The notes beneath the pieces were generated by a model. It was not told where the DNA came from. It made no database searches and saw only the letters and a list, made by a program, of their open reading frames with translations. Shown here piece by piece: positions 1-11,975 of a DNA stretch of 64,000 bases. Positions within the stretch are counted from its first letter, which is position 1; every line of letters begins with the position of its first letter. Location of the stretch: NCBI GenBank assembly GCA_904066235.2, contig CAJFCV020000005.1, forward strand, positions 1,178,001-1,242,000. The letters are read 5' to 3'. The position numbers were made by a program, and so were the translations under genes. The stretch is from Bursaphelenchus xylophilus (lineage: Eukaryota; Nematoda; Chromadorea; Rhabditida; Aphelenchoididae).

Positions 1-280
1 AAAGTGCAGTATTAATCAAATTTGATATTTTAAGGCTTGTCAAGACGCCAGGGTTTGCTTTAGCTCAAAACAAAGTTTTTGAATTGGTAAAAACTTGGCC
101 AAAAAGGCATTTGCTTGGTGCTGCGAGAAAAGTTCTGAGGGTTTTTTCGCCCTTACAAACCCAAATTGGGCAGCTAATTTTTACATATTCTGAATCAGAA
201 AAATTTTGCGAATTTTTTGATATATGTCTTGACCTGCAACTCCATACCCCGTAAAAGTACTTTCTTTTAAAATTTATTAC
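1..280. repeat. Half of a foldback repeat family
   Basis: The sequence from the window start to about 280 matches the right arm of the foldback at 6830-7085 and is related to the inner arms of the one at 2907-3893. Shared blocks include the stretch around 40-60 (caagacgccagggtttgct), 150-175 (caaattgggcagctaat) and 220-250. Only one arm is visible, so the partner arm presumably lies left of the window. No coding potential seen. Confidence 0.7.
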
Positions 281-450
281 CTAAAATAATATAAAAAAAT
301 TCAAAAAATCCTAAAAAAATCTTCATCCGTTTGAGCATCAACCATCTCTACACTCAATTAAACCCCCAATCCACTCAATATTTCCCAATTTTTCCCCAAA
401 AAATTCCCAAAATTCCACTTCCCCATCAGCTCGCTAAATCGACAAAAATT

Positions 451-669
451 TTAAAATTTTACATTTTGAAGGTTGCGTTTGAAGGAGTACTCCACCCTGA
501 TCAATCCTCTGGCCGTGTAGTCGGTTCGGCAGAAGGGGCACGATAATCCGGCGTTCTTTCGGACCGTTGCCCATTGGCTGAGGCAGGCTTCGCAGAACAA
601 ATGGCCGCATTCCCGGATCAGGACCGGATTTTCCAGCTGTTCGATGCAGATTCCGCATTTGTAACGCAT
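451..669 (-). CDS. Small C3HC4 RING-finger protein
   Basis: A 72-residue reading frame dominated by one RING domain, normally an E3 ubiquitin-ligase module that recruits an E2 enzyme. Zinc ligands are C5, C8, C21, H23, C26, C29, C44 and C47, the classic C3HC4 spacing, with RECGHLFCEACLSQW in the centre and CPFCR at the end. It starts at the first ATG; ctcaag lies just upstream and could be a trans-splice or cis-splice acceptor, so earlier exons cannot be excluded. No transmembrane or second domain is visible. It lies about 1.1 kb downstream of the SCC-3 stop on the same strand; an operon is possible but that gap is long. The RING call is firm; completeness and substrate are unknown. Confidence 0.7.
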   Translation of the reverse strand: MRYKCGICIEQLENPVLIRECGHLFCEACLSQWATVRKNAGLSCPFCRTDYTARGLIRVEYSFKRNLQNVKF

Positions 670-1766
670 CCTTGAGAAAATTCCGGATGCGTGATTCTAT
701 TTGCTCTACAAATTCTATGATTTTTCGACCATTTACTCCGATTTTTTCTGAAAATTTTAAAATTTTGAAAAAATTTTTTTTTTCAAATTCCAACAAAAAA
801 TCGCAAAAATAAGAAAAACCAAAAATTTACTTTCATTTTCAGACGATTAAAAGTCATTTTAACCATAAAAATCTCAAAAAAAAAATGAAAAAATGTAAAA
901 ATTAAAACCCAAAAAATTACAGTATACCAAAGTCGAAACTTTAAAAAATCAAAAATCAGTGTCCAATAGACCTATTCAGTCACATATTATCCATTTATTG
1001 ACATCTTCCACGCAATATTTTCTCCAAAAAATAGTATAAGTAAAGTAAAAAAGCGGCCATCGAGTGTGAATTTTGACAGAAAAAAAGGGGAAATATGGTT
1101 ATAACAAGGGCTTATCATGTCGTAAAAAAATTTCTGCCAAAAAAAAAACGCCAAAAACGGAAGAAAATTCGGAAGGCTGGGCGCGAGCTGCCATGTTCAA
1201 GACATCGTTGAAAACAAAAAAAATTGTAATCAGCTCAATTTCACGTCTCTAGAAAGCCAATTTTTTCATTTCCCATAAAAAAATCGCAAATTTCAGGTTA
1301 AGCTCGGGCGCAGCCTGCCAACAAAAAATTTCGTTTTTTCACCAAAAAAAGATTCAAAATGCCTTCAGCTGTATTTAACACGGTCTACAGTGCTGTTTAA
1401 AGCCTTGTTAAAACCACATTAGCCTCAAAAAATTCTAAAATACGACAAAAAACAACAAATTCTTCAAATATTTGGGTTTCAACCAAGAAAAAACCGTTTC
1501 AAACACACAAAAATAGACAAAATTCTTCATGAAAAAAAGAAAAAAAATGAAAAAAAGAGATGAGTGGGTTATTATCTGCGGGGTTAAGTAACAATTTAGC
1601 ATATAAATTACATTGTAAGTCTACTGAGATCTGTCGAAAAACGTGTGAAATGCGACGGGACCGGCTCGGAGTCGGGCGGTCCAGCGGAGGTTTGGGTTTG
1701 GCATGGGGAAGGGACCGTGTGCTTCGAAGTAAAATCCTCGGTAAAATGCCTTCCGGGTTATTGTAG
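670..1766. other. Intergenic, AT-rich
   Basis: Between the SCC-3 stop and the RING gene. It holds two copies of a GC-rich core (around 1178-1195 and 1301-1320) like those repeated inside SCC-3 introns, and poly-A/T runs. No convincing coding frame on either strand. Confidence 0.5.
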
Positions 1767-4700
1767 TTATTGCCTGGAGGCAAGCGAGTTGCGGTAGGCA
1801 ACGTAGGGTTCCCATTCGTCGCGGTTCTGATAGTCGGTCGGTGGCTTCGCGTGTTGGTCGAGGTAGCTCAGGCTAAAATACGAAAAATTATTTAAAAAAA
1901 ATACAAAATTTTAAAAAAATAATAATTTTTTTATTTTTTCTTTTTTTTTATTTTTAAATAATAAAAAAATAAAAAAAAATTTTTTTTTAAAAAACTCCAA
2001 AAATTCGGAAAAATCGACGAGTTTCGGCAAAAAAATTGACAATTTTTTTTTGATAAAATAAATGACTATCCTCTGTAGACTCTATGCTATGATAAAACCT
2101 ACCTAAAATTCCCAGCAAAAAGCTCAAACTGCTAAATCAACAAAAAATCCCCAAATAAAAAAATAATCGTTCAAAAACTTTCAAAAAATCCCAAAATTCC
2201 TAGAAAAACTCGATAAATCTGCCAAGCAAAAGGTTCCAAATGCCATTTTACTCATTTTTATTTACTTCTCTCCTCTAATTTTATCCAAAAATCCCCAAAA
2301 ATTTCAAAAATTCCTCATAAATCCATCAAAATTAAAAAAAATCTCAAAAGTCCCTCAAAAATCCATCAAAACTTCAAAAATTCCTCATAAATCCATCAAA
2401 ATTTCAAAAAAATCTCAAAATTCCCTCAAAAAATCAGTCACAAACAAAATTTATCTCCCAAAAGCCCCGCTGACTCCCTCCCGCATTCAATAACACCTCT
2501 AATTCCATGCAAATCCCCTCCAAACCTTCAAAAAATAAAAAAATTCAACTTACACCGCAGTCCTGTCAACCTTCAGCAGTTTCCCTGAAAATTCGGTGAG
2601 GATTTCGAAGAAGGGCAGTGCTTGGGCGCGGCCGCCTCTTCGTTGGGCTTCGATGCCAAGGGCGTGGCGGATGCCCAGTTGGTGGACGTATGCGACCGCT
2701 TCTCGGGATTTGGTGGCATCCGGGAAGAACTGGGAAAACTTTTTGGCCAGTTCGTGCACCTCGCCCAGCGCTTCCGCCTCCTCGTCGGCTGGCAGTTTGG
2801 CCGAGGTGGCGTCTTCGTAGGCGTTGATCACGGCCTGAAAATAAAGGAAATGTAAAAAATTGAGCTTAGGTGGGAAACCGTGGGAGAAATTTGAGGGCAT
2901 GGGAGGGGATGAGTGGAGTTTTAGAGAGACAAAAAAGGAACTGGACCTTATTTTAGGTGATTTTTTGGTGGTTATAGGTCATAGAAGGCTTACATTGGGT
3001 GGGAAAAGGTGGGAAATGAAACAGGAAGAAATTTGGGAAATTTTGTGTGGGATGGGAGAGAATTCGAGGGTGTGGTAAGGGGGATTTTGGAATTTTTCCC
3101 TTTTTTCAGAAGTTTTTTTATTTATTTTTTGTGGGAAACAGTAAGTCTCGGGATTGATTTCGGGACTTTCTGAGGTGTTTTCTATAAATTTGAGACAGTT
3201 TCGGACCTCTTTTTTACAAGAAAAGTACTTCTATGGGGTGTGGAGTTACAGGTCGACAGATATACCAAAAAAATCGCAAACATTTTCTGATTCAGAATAT
3301 GTAAAAATCAGCTGCCCAGTTTTAGTTCGTAAGGGCGAAAACCCCTCAAAACTTTTCTCGCAACACCACGCAAATCCCCCTTTTTTACTTTTTGAATTGA
3401 AAAGAACTTGGTCAAAAAAGGCATTTGCGTGGTGTTGCAAGAAAAGTGCTGAAGTTGTTTTCGGCCTCACAAACCAAAACTGGGCAGCTAATTTTTACAT
3501 ATTCTAAATCCAAAAAAATTTTTCGATTTTTTTGATATATGTCTCGACCTGTAACTCCTTACCACGTAAAAGTATTTTCCTTGTAAAAAAAGGTCCGAAA
3601 TTGTCTCAAATTTACAGAAACCACCTCAGAAAGTCCCGAAATCAATCCCGAGACTTACTATTTCCCACAAAAAAATAAAAAATCTTCCGAAAAAAGGAAA
3701 AAATTTCAAAATCCCCCCTTACCACACCCTCGAATTCTCTCCCATCCCACTCAAAATTTCCCAAATTTCTTCCTCTTCGTTTCACACCCTTTTCCACCCA
3801 ATCTAAACCTTCTACGACCTACAACCACCAAAAAATCACCTAAAATAAGGGCCAGTTCCCCTTTTCTCCCTCTAAAATTCTGCTCATCCCTTCCGCTGCC
3901 TTCAAGCTTCTCCTTGTTTCATTCTACCCCATTTCGCACCTGAATCAATGCTTTAGCGGCCAGTAATCGATCCAAATCTTTGGCTTTTTGGATCAATGCC
4001 TTGAGGATATCACCATAGTCGTCCAGGTACCTAACATAATATTTGACGATCGATGACATTTCATGGACCGGCAGGATGCCATAAATGATCAATTTGCAGT
4101 ACTGGCCGAGTACAATTCGTCGTTTACAGGTCAGATCGATCTGACTTTCCTGATCCATGTGCTCTTCGTCCGGAAGTGAGTGGAAAACATTGCTAATCAC
4201 AAACGAATGGATCGTGTTCATGAATGGAGTGTCGATTTCGATGCCAAGGTCTTCGAAGCGAGGTACGTCTTCGGAGATTTTGTGGTTGAAGAAAATTAGG
4301 ACGTCGCAAAGGCAGGAGAACGCCTAAAATAAGGTAAAACTTGACGAAAATCGAAACAACCCGTATTTTACCTCCACAAAACTTAATCAACCACAAAATC
4401 ATCATTTCTTTTATCAAAATCCCAAATTTCAAACAAAGCCTGGGCGCGAGCTGCCACCAACAAAATCATTCTAAATCCCTACAAAAGCCGTAAAAATCAT
4501 TACAGTCTCCCTAATACACCTTCAAACACTTTATACCCAACAAAACTAATCTTCAAAATACCATTTTTAAGACTAAGCCTGGGCGCGAGCTGCCAACAAA
4601 AAATTCCTTCTAAATCGTTAAAAAGATCGCAAAAATCATTACCGTCTCCCTTATAGTCGTCTCAACACTACAAACCAGCAAAAATCCCCTCCAAAATCTC

Positions 4701-7700
4701 AATTTTTCCTCCAAGCTCGGGCGCGAACTGCCAAATCACAAAACCCTAAAAACTTCAAATTTCCACGCTCAAACTAGCCCCCTCACATTCAAAACTCCAT
4801 ATCAACCTACATTTTCGACTCCTTTCACTCCCTTGGCCAAGATATCGCGAGTGATTGCGACAAATTGGTCCCTTCGCTTCTTGATGCGAACATTCTCCGT
4901 CTTCGTCGTTTTCAGTGATGCGACCCGATTCAAATTGTTGAGGAGATTGTAGAACAGCAGTTGAACTCCATTTTCGATGACGTCCGCCGAATCGAACAGG
5001 TTTTGTCGGTCCAAAACGGCTATTGTAAGGTCCCAGGGGTCGAATGGGAGGTCGAATGCTCTGGAAATTAAATTTATAGGGTCGGAAAAGCAATAAAATT
5101 TCATATTTACCCTAAAAATCATCTTCTTTAACCAAAAAAAACTCTCAAAAAGTCAATTTTTTTGACTAAGCCTGGGCGCGAGCTGCCACCAAAAAAATAT
5201 TTTTTTTCGAAATTTTCAATCCTATTGAGCTTGTTTGACTCCTATTCTACACTTTCCTTCCATTTTCGCTTCCAAAAAAAAATTTTTTTTTTTCAAAGCT
5301 CGGGCGCGAGCTGCCACCAAAAATCATTTTTTCGAAATTTTCAATTTTAGTGAGCTTTTTTAAGTCCTACTCTACAGTTTTCCACCATTTTTCCTTGCTC
5401 GGGCGCAAGCTGCCATCTCCAAAACTTCAAAAAATCGCCAAAATTCCAACTCACAATTGCAAAGCGGCCAATTTCTTGAGACTGACGAACAAATCCGCCT
5501 TGTCATCGTCGTCCAGCGCTCCAGTTTGTTGCAATCTTTGAGCCGGTGTGACAAATTGACTCATAATTTGATCGTTCAGCTTTGCTCTGATGGTTTCCGT
5601 TTTCGCGTTTGCGTTGCTGTGCTTCGAAATTTGGTAGAAAACATCAACAATCTTCTTGAGGACCTCAGTTGAGGCGTTTTTCTCAAAGATCTCCGCGATT
5701 TTTTCCACCAACTCCGTTAACAATTGGACTCTTTTCGTGGAAAAGTACAAATCCAGCTCGAGGAAGGTGCACAAACTCAGCAGGGGCTCCAATTTCTCGG
5801 CCTCCACGTTGAATTTGTTCAATAATTTGGGTAGTAAGGGGATGAAATCGTCGGTGAATCGTTGTTTATCTTCTTTGATTTGGAGTTGGACGTCTCGTTG
5901 ATGAACCACCGTTTTTTTGGGACCGCGACCGGTCGGGATGGCGTCGGTGAGGCTCTGCGTCACCGAGCAGGTCAGGATCTCGATCAGGTCGGCGGCTGAG
6001 ACTGAAAAACGTATTTTTTTAACAAGGAAAGCACTTCTAAGGGGTTGTCTTGAAAAAAAAAAAAAAAAAAAAATTTTGGATGGAAAAATTTTTGAGCGAT
6101 AAATATAGCTAATGGGATGAGAGGGATTCTGGAGGCGATCGGATATTGTTTTGGGCATTAATTTTTAGGAAAATTCGATTTTTTGAGGATTTTTACTATT
6201 TTTTTGGTTTTTTGTCTTGTTTTTGGATGAAATTGGATAGAGCAAATGCCCGGTTATACTTTAAATAGCATGAAATGTACTTAGAATAAGGTAAAATCGA
6301 GTTTTTTGTTTTTGAAAAAAAAATTTTTGATGAAAAATTTTTATTTTTTTTTTTTGACGGATGTGGATGAAAATGGGCATTTTTTGTCTTGGCAGAATCA
6401 TGCGAGATCCACAGTTGACGGTAGTAATAATTTCATTTTGAATTTGTCGCTAAAAAAATGAGAAACCCAAAAATTTTTGGGGAAATTTTCACGTTTTTGC
6501 CGGAAAAGTTTGAATTTTTTCACAAAAAAGTACATCTATGGGGTATGGAGTTACAGGTCGACCACACATCAAAAAATTCGCAAAAATTTTCAGATTCAGA
6601 ATATGTAAAAGTTAGCTGCCCAATTTTGGTCTGTAAAGGCAAAAAAACCCTCAGAACTTTTCTCGCAACACCACACAAATACTTTTTCGACCAAGTTTTT
6701 ACCAGTTCAAAAGCTTTGCTTTGATCTAAAGTAAACCGTGGCATCTCGACAAGCCGTAAAACATCAAATTCGTACTACACCTAATAAATTAATAGTTCCA
6801 ATGTAAACAAGGGGTAGTATTAATCAAATTTGATATTTCAAGGCTTGTCAAGATGCCAGGGTTTACCTTAGCTCAAAACAAAACTTTTGAATTGGTAAAA
6901 ACGTGGTCAAAATGGCATTTGCGTGGAGTGCGAGAAAAGTTCTGGGGGTTCTTAAGGGGGTTTCGCCCTTGCAAACCAAAATCAGGCAGCTAACTTTTAC
7001 ATATTCTGAATCAGAAAAATTTTGCGAATTTTTTGATATATGTCTTGACCTGCAACTCCATACCCCATAAAAGTACTTTCCTTGTTAAAAAAAATCCAAC
7101 TTTTCCGAACAAAATGTGAAAATTTCCCAAAAAATCTGATTTTTCGCGATTTGTCAGCGACAGATTCTAATAAAATTTATTACTGTCGTCAACTATGAAT
7201 CCCACATGATCCTGACAACACAAAAAATGCTTATTTTCATCCAAATCCGCCAAAAAAAAAATAAAAAAATTTCATCAAAAAATTTTTTTTTCAAGACCAA
7301 AAACTCGATTTTATCTTATTCTAAGTACATTTCATACTATTTAATATACACTCTGACCTTTACTCTATCCAATTCCATCCAAAATCAAGACAAAAACTAA
7401 AAAAATCGTAAAAATCCTCAAAAAATCTAATTTTCCTAAAAATTAATGCCTAAAACAATATCCGATCGCCTCCAAAATCCCTCTCATCTCTTCAGCGATC
7501 CTTCATCCCTCATATTCAACTCAATTTCACAACAAAATCCACCATGTTTACCAACCTTCATCATCATTTTCCAGCAAAAGCTCTCCCATGACTTTCCAAT
7601 CTTTTACGGCCGGTGTGACTTCGATTAGCGAGTCCACCAGATAGGCGCCATGATCATGAACTTCTCCTTCGCTGTAGAATTGAAGCAGATTCTTGATAAT

Positions 7701-10700
7701 CTTTTTCGGCTCGGAATTTCCGAATAATCGAGCGTCCAGAAATCGGGCTGCGGCTTGGGCCAGGGCGCGATTCGCGCAATAGACAGCCTCGTAGACGGTT
7801 GCACAATCATCCACTTGGAGCATCTCCGGGAAGGCTCTGAAATTTTTGGATTTTTTCAAAAGAAAACAGATTTTTCTGATTTCTCGAGCTGCGCCCTAAG
7901 TTAAACAAAAAATTTGTCAATTAAACTAAACCCTGTATAGAGCGACAGTACGCTTTTACAAGACGCTTCCGCAAATATTAGCATTTTTTTAACCAGATTT
8001 AATTTTGGCGAGCTGCGCCCTGACTTATCGCAAAAATCCAAAAATTATTGCTGAATTTCCGCGACAAAAACTTCATTTCGCTTTATAGGTTCTTCTAACC
8101 CAAATTTAATCAAAAATTCCGCTTTTCCACAAAAATTTCGAACTGGCGAACTGCGCCCTACCTTATCGTAAAAATCCTAAAAATCTCGCTAAATTTCTGC
8201 GAGGAAAAATTTCATGTCGCTTTATACGCTCTCCTAAACCCAATTCAACCAAAAATTCCGCTTTTCCACAAAAATTTCGAACTGGCGAGCTGCGCCCTAC
8301 CTTATCGCAAAAATCGTTGAATCCTTGGCCAAACTCAACCGGAAAAAATCCCAAATTATGCAACAAGATAATTCAAACACTCCAAACCCATTTTCCTTCT
8401 CCTCCAACTTACTTATTGACCTCTGTGATCAAATTTACCGCGCCTACAGCAACATCCCGATCCTTGTCCATGACCATCGTAATGACTCGCTCTTTAAACT
8501 TTGATGCGAACAGCTCCAGTCGACTTCTATATACTCTATTTTGGAACAATGGGACTAGGGTTTGAACGCATTTTAAGCGGACTTCCGGGTTCTTGTCGTA
8601 CAGCAGCCAGCCCACGTATTTCAGGTAGCTGTCGTCGAGGAACAGCTCCGGATAGACCAGCATCCACTTGCCCAGCTCGCTGATGCACACGCAGCGAATG
8701 TCGGAGACGATGTCGCGGTAGCGGTGGGCGAAAACGTGCTTGAAAACGTACTGGATCATCACGGAGAGCTCGGAGATTTTGCGTTCAATGTCCGATTTCT
8801 GCTTCAGCAGGGCCTCCATGGCGTCGCTGCTCGGGTTCTGCTTCAGTTTCAGTTTTTCCGTCTCGATTTGGCGCGAATTTTTCTCTTTCAGCTCGACCAG
8901 CTCTACTACAACATCCACCAGGGCCGAGGAGAACTTCATGGCTGCAAAATCGACTCATATTATACACGAGTAGAAAATTTTATTCGAATTTTAGTCGAAA
9001 AAATTGGCCAAAACCCTCTAAAAATGGAGAAATTCCAAAAAAAAACCCGAAAATTCCCTTGCACTGTGCGAAATTCCAAAAAAAATCCACTGCACCGTGC
9101 CAAATCCCAAAAATTCCTTTGCACTGTGCAAAACAAAAACCTTTTTTCACTGCACTGTGCATTTCAAAGCCAAAGAGCGACAACTTTTCGAACCATTCCC
9201 CCTCAACTTTCGACAAATTTTACGCACCGTGCAAAACTTCAACAAACTCAATGCACCGTGCAGTGAACAGAATCCGCGACAAACCTTTAACGCAACTGCA
9301 CAGTGCAAAAAAAGAAAGACGGACTGCACGGTGCAAGTCAAAAAGAGAGGCGAAAGATTTTTTGTCGCAAGCGCACAGTGCAGTCAAAAAAAAACAAAAT
9401 CTTTGCACCGTGCGACAAAACTCCGAGATTTGATTTCTGCACTGTGCGAAAACACGTTTTTTCGAAAAAACGCACAGTGCACATGAAAACAAACCCGCTG
9501 CACTGTGCAAAAAAAAATAAAAAATAAACCGCACAGTGCGAAAAACCATTTACCTGCAAAAGTCGCCGTATGTCTGAAATTTCTGACCGATGAAGATGCA
9601 AAACAAGTCAGTAACTGCATAACGTAGTCTGTGAAGCCATCATCGTATATGATGCTCTGTTTGATCTTCCCAACGAATATCTGAAGCAAATTTATATTAT
9701 CCATGACATCTCATCAATTTTTTTCCAAATTTTTGCTATTTCCAATTAATCAACAGTGCATAAATGATATTCCAATTATTCTTGAAGCCTAAATTTACAA
9801 AAAAAATCTCAAAATCTTACCATAATAAATTCTCCAAACAGACTTCGAAATTTCTTCCATTGATTTCCCGCTCGAACCAGTGGGTAATCCCCACAATCGT
9901 CGTCGAATTGGTCGGATAAGTTGTCCACAATCTGCCTAAAGTTCAAATGTCGCAAAATTTGTTCAAAAACATACTTGAACTCCAAAGATCTGACCATAAC
10001 AGTAGTGACAGCGCCTTTACAACCGGTCGCTGTGATGAGAAATTGCAGAAACTTGACTGTAGCGTCATCCTGATCTCTTTCGTAGTCTTGAATCCATTTG
10101 TCAATAATTTTCTGAAAAATATTTTCAAAAATTATATTACACTAGGCAAAATTTTTATTAAAAAAATGCCAAAACGCACAGTAAACTTCTCTCCTTTCAT
10201 TAGGGCATTGAATATGTCTGATTCAGCGTTATCAATAGCCGCATGACTTGCTGCTGGAGGCCTTCTCGTTGGGGTTGTTTTCGGTTTCGCAGTTTTTGGC
10301 CGACCTCGTTTGGATGGGGAGGAGATGAGCTGAAAAGAATCATAGAGACATGTTCTGTTATCTGGGAAGTGATAAGCTTATATTAACCTCAAATCTTTGG
10401 CAAAAAAATTAAAAATTTTAAATTTTTTTCTATCTCAACCATGGTGAATATAATCATACTAAAACACAATTTTTTGGTAAAACTAATTCCCAGGATGTTT
10501 CAAATCACCTTGCGTAAAGATTTATCTCGCTACTCACAAAATTCAGACAAAAAATATGCAGAAACTTCAAAGATATGGCTTATATTGTACTAGACATCAA
10601 AATCCAATAGAATCCAGAGAAAGAATGTCAAAACAATGAATTTCAGCAGAAATCCCAACAAACAATCTCATACTATTGTGTACAAGCTCCATTTACACCT

Positions 10701-10902
10701 CTCAAGGACATCTCGGCAACAAAAACCACCTAAAAACATCAAAAACAAAAGAAAATTCACCTACCTCATCAACATAATCGTCGTCGATCACCCTCCTCTT
10801 CCGCTCTCGCAATTTCATATTCAAGCTCGGCGATTTGAAAGAAGAGTCATCGGAACGGTTCTCACTTGCTCCGCTCGCGTCAAGATCATCCCCATTTGGC
10901 AT
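1767..10902 (-). CDS. scc-3: Cohesin subunit STAG/SA (SCC-3)
   Basis: HEAT-repeat cohesin subunit that binds the kleisin and DNA and is needed for sister-chromatid cohesion in the nucleus. I join eleven exons (transcript order, high to low): 10902-10765, 10329-10180, 10111-9821, 9680-9554, 8941-8413, 7836-7556, 6001-5455, 5060-4811, 4323-3940, 2834-2554, 1872-1767. All phases agree and give 1,027 residues; C. elegans SCC-3 is similar in size. Recognition: an acidic N-terminus with an AT-hook-like KRGRPK (residues 53-58), a STAG domain with DCGDYPLVRAGNQWKKFR, RNFRHTATFAG, the stromalin conserved domain near 310-370 (DSYLKYVGWLLYDKNPEVRL), HGAYLVDSL, CKRRIVLGQYCKLIIYG and TKSREAVAYVHQLGI. An acceptor (ttttag) lies five bases before the ATG, suggesting trans-splicing. 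The long C-terminal tail of vertebrate STAG is absent. Introns are packed with palindromes and minisatellites. Family is certain; exact ends less so. Confidence 0.95.
2907..3893. repeat. About 1-kb foldback palindrome in an SCC-3 intron
   Basis: The left arm (about 2907-3395) is the near-perfect reverse complement of the right arm (about 3405-3893), with almost no spacer. For example 2953-2975 (ttaggtgattttttggtgg) is matched inversely by 3825-3845. It fills most of the intron 2835-3939. The inner 200 bp of each arm is shared with the foldback at 6113-7493 and with 1-280. No transposase frame seen. Confidence 0.85.
4430..5415. repeat. Interspersed GC-rich core units in two SCC-3 introns
   Basis: Units of roughly 100-140 bp each carry a core close to CCTGGGCGCGAGCTGCC, at about 4440, 4577, 4715, 5169, 5300 and 5399, in otherwise AT-rich intron DNA. 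They lie in the introns 4324-4810 and 5061-5454, interrupted by the exon at 4811-5060. The flanks between cores are also similar (for example around 4480-4520 and 4615-4650). Confidence 0.7.
6113..7493. repeat. About 1.4-kb foldback palindrome in an SCC-3 intron
   Basis: Outer arms match inversely: 6120-6170 (ggcgatcggatattgtttt) against 7445-7490, and 6230-6310 against 7315-7385. Inner arms repeat the family seen at 1-280 and 2907-3893. The palindrome fills most of the intron 6002-7555. The centre is near 6800. No coding frame. Confidence 0.85.
7880..8305. repeat. Four-unit minisatellite in an SCC-3 intron
   Basis: Four units spaced about 130-140 bp carry CGAGCTGCGCCCT (near 7884, 8009, 8148 and 8287), followed in later units by accttatcg and aaaatcc. 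The core resembles, on the opposite strand, the one at 4430-5415. Confidence 0.7.
9057..9540. repeat. Cluster of GCACNGTGC palindromes in an SCC-3 intron
   Basis: About fourteen copies of the 9-bp palindrome GCACNGTGC (centre A, T, C or G) lie 25-70 bp apart, for example at 9061, 9091, 9121, 9153, 9298, 9324, 9439 and 9531. The sequence between copies is largely unrelated. The intron is 8942-9553. Confidence 0.85.
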
Positions 10903-11446
10903 GGCGACTAAAATTATATTACTTTATACAACTCCGACTCAAAAATCGAAAAGAAAGCAAAATACGGAAAATGAAGAAGGCAGCGATTAAAAATGTGGTA
11001 AAAGAAAGTCCAATTGTTATTAATCATACCAATTTGCCTAAAATTATATTACACTTGAGGTCAAAAACAAAATTAATCTCTAAAAACCTCATGTGTAATA
11101 TAATCTGCTAAAAGCATCTTCCGCAATGGGCAAAATTGCGGGTTTCTCGAGGAATACACGCAAAAATTCTCGAGAAAATTTTTTAACGCGCTCAAAATAA
11201 AATCGCGCCAAATTGCAACACAATGCCAAAGATCTTGCCTCTCCCACAACGATTGATTGGAATCGCCAAATAACGTGGAGAAAATGTCGAGAAAATATTG
11301 GAGTGCAATTTCGATCGTATCTTTGTTGTTTTCGCATCCTTACAGGCCAATTCGTTGGCTTTTACTCAGTCAAGCTGGTAAGAATCTATTGTCTTGTATA
11401 ATATCGCAAATTTGGTGAGGTTTTACTAATATTTTTGGTGTTTTAG

Positions 11447-11947
11447 TCGGCCATCTTCAGTCTCCAGGGTCTTCTCAGCGTTCTGCTACTTCTCATTTGC
11501 ACTTGCGCATACATCCGATCGATTTATCCAAGGATCATTGATTACAAGAAAGAAGGGTAAGATTTTTGTTAGTTTCTTTTGTTTTTAGGCATGTTATTGA
11601 CATGGGTTAGGAGGAGATGGCAAAAGAGTTAATTAATCTGTAAATTTTAGCTTATTTCATCGTTTTCTTAGCAATATTTATCTGTAAAAAGATTAAATTC
11701 TCTCTTATGGTCAAGTATAATATAAAAGTGCTTTTTCCTCGGCGAATATTGAGAATCCGCAGTACGAAAGTCGTCTAAAAGCTGGATAATACACCCTTCT
11801 CACTCATCTTTTAACTAATTTTTCATATCATTCGTATTTTGCAGAATCGGAAGTGTTTTCTGGAAGTGCGCCAGGATTGGTGAACGTCTCAGTCTTTGGG
11901 TCGCTGCTGGCTGTTTTTTGATGGCTGGAAGTTTACTATTCCTTTAA
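11447..11947 (+). CDS. KISH / TMEM167 small membrane protein (start exon unresolved)
   Basis: A conserved eukaryotic protein of about 72 residues with two membrane segments, implicated in Golgi secretion. Exons 11447-11556 and 11845-11947 give [20 protein letters not shown] then AYIRS, and after the intron [10 protein letters not shown] and a hydrophobic end (MAGSLLFL), matching the family almost end to end. The phase-1/2 junction completes a glycine codon. The family starts with Met directly before SAIF, but here the exon begins with TCG after ttttag and I find no upstream exon ending in ATG before a good donor. The nearest upstream open frame (from a TTG at 11213, joined at CTG/gtaag 11382) has no ATG. 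The start is therefore unresolved. The next gene begins 28 bp after the stop. Confidence 0.88.
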
Positions 11948-11975
11948 TAACAACCCTCGATCGTATACTCTCATT

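Noticed and set aside
11213..11401. 62-codon plus-strand frame directly upstream of KISH
   Set aside because: It begins with TTG, has an in-frame stop just before it and no ATG. It is in phase with KISH but not a plausible start exon without transcript evidence.
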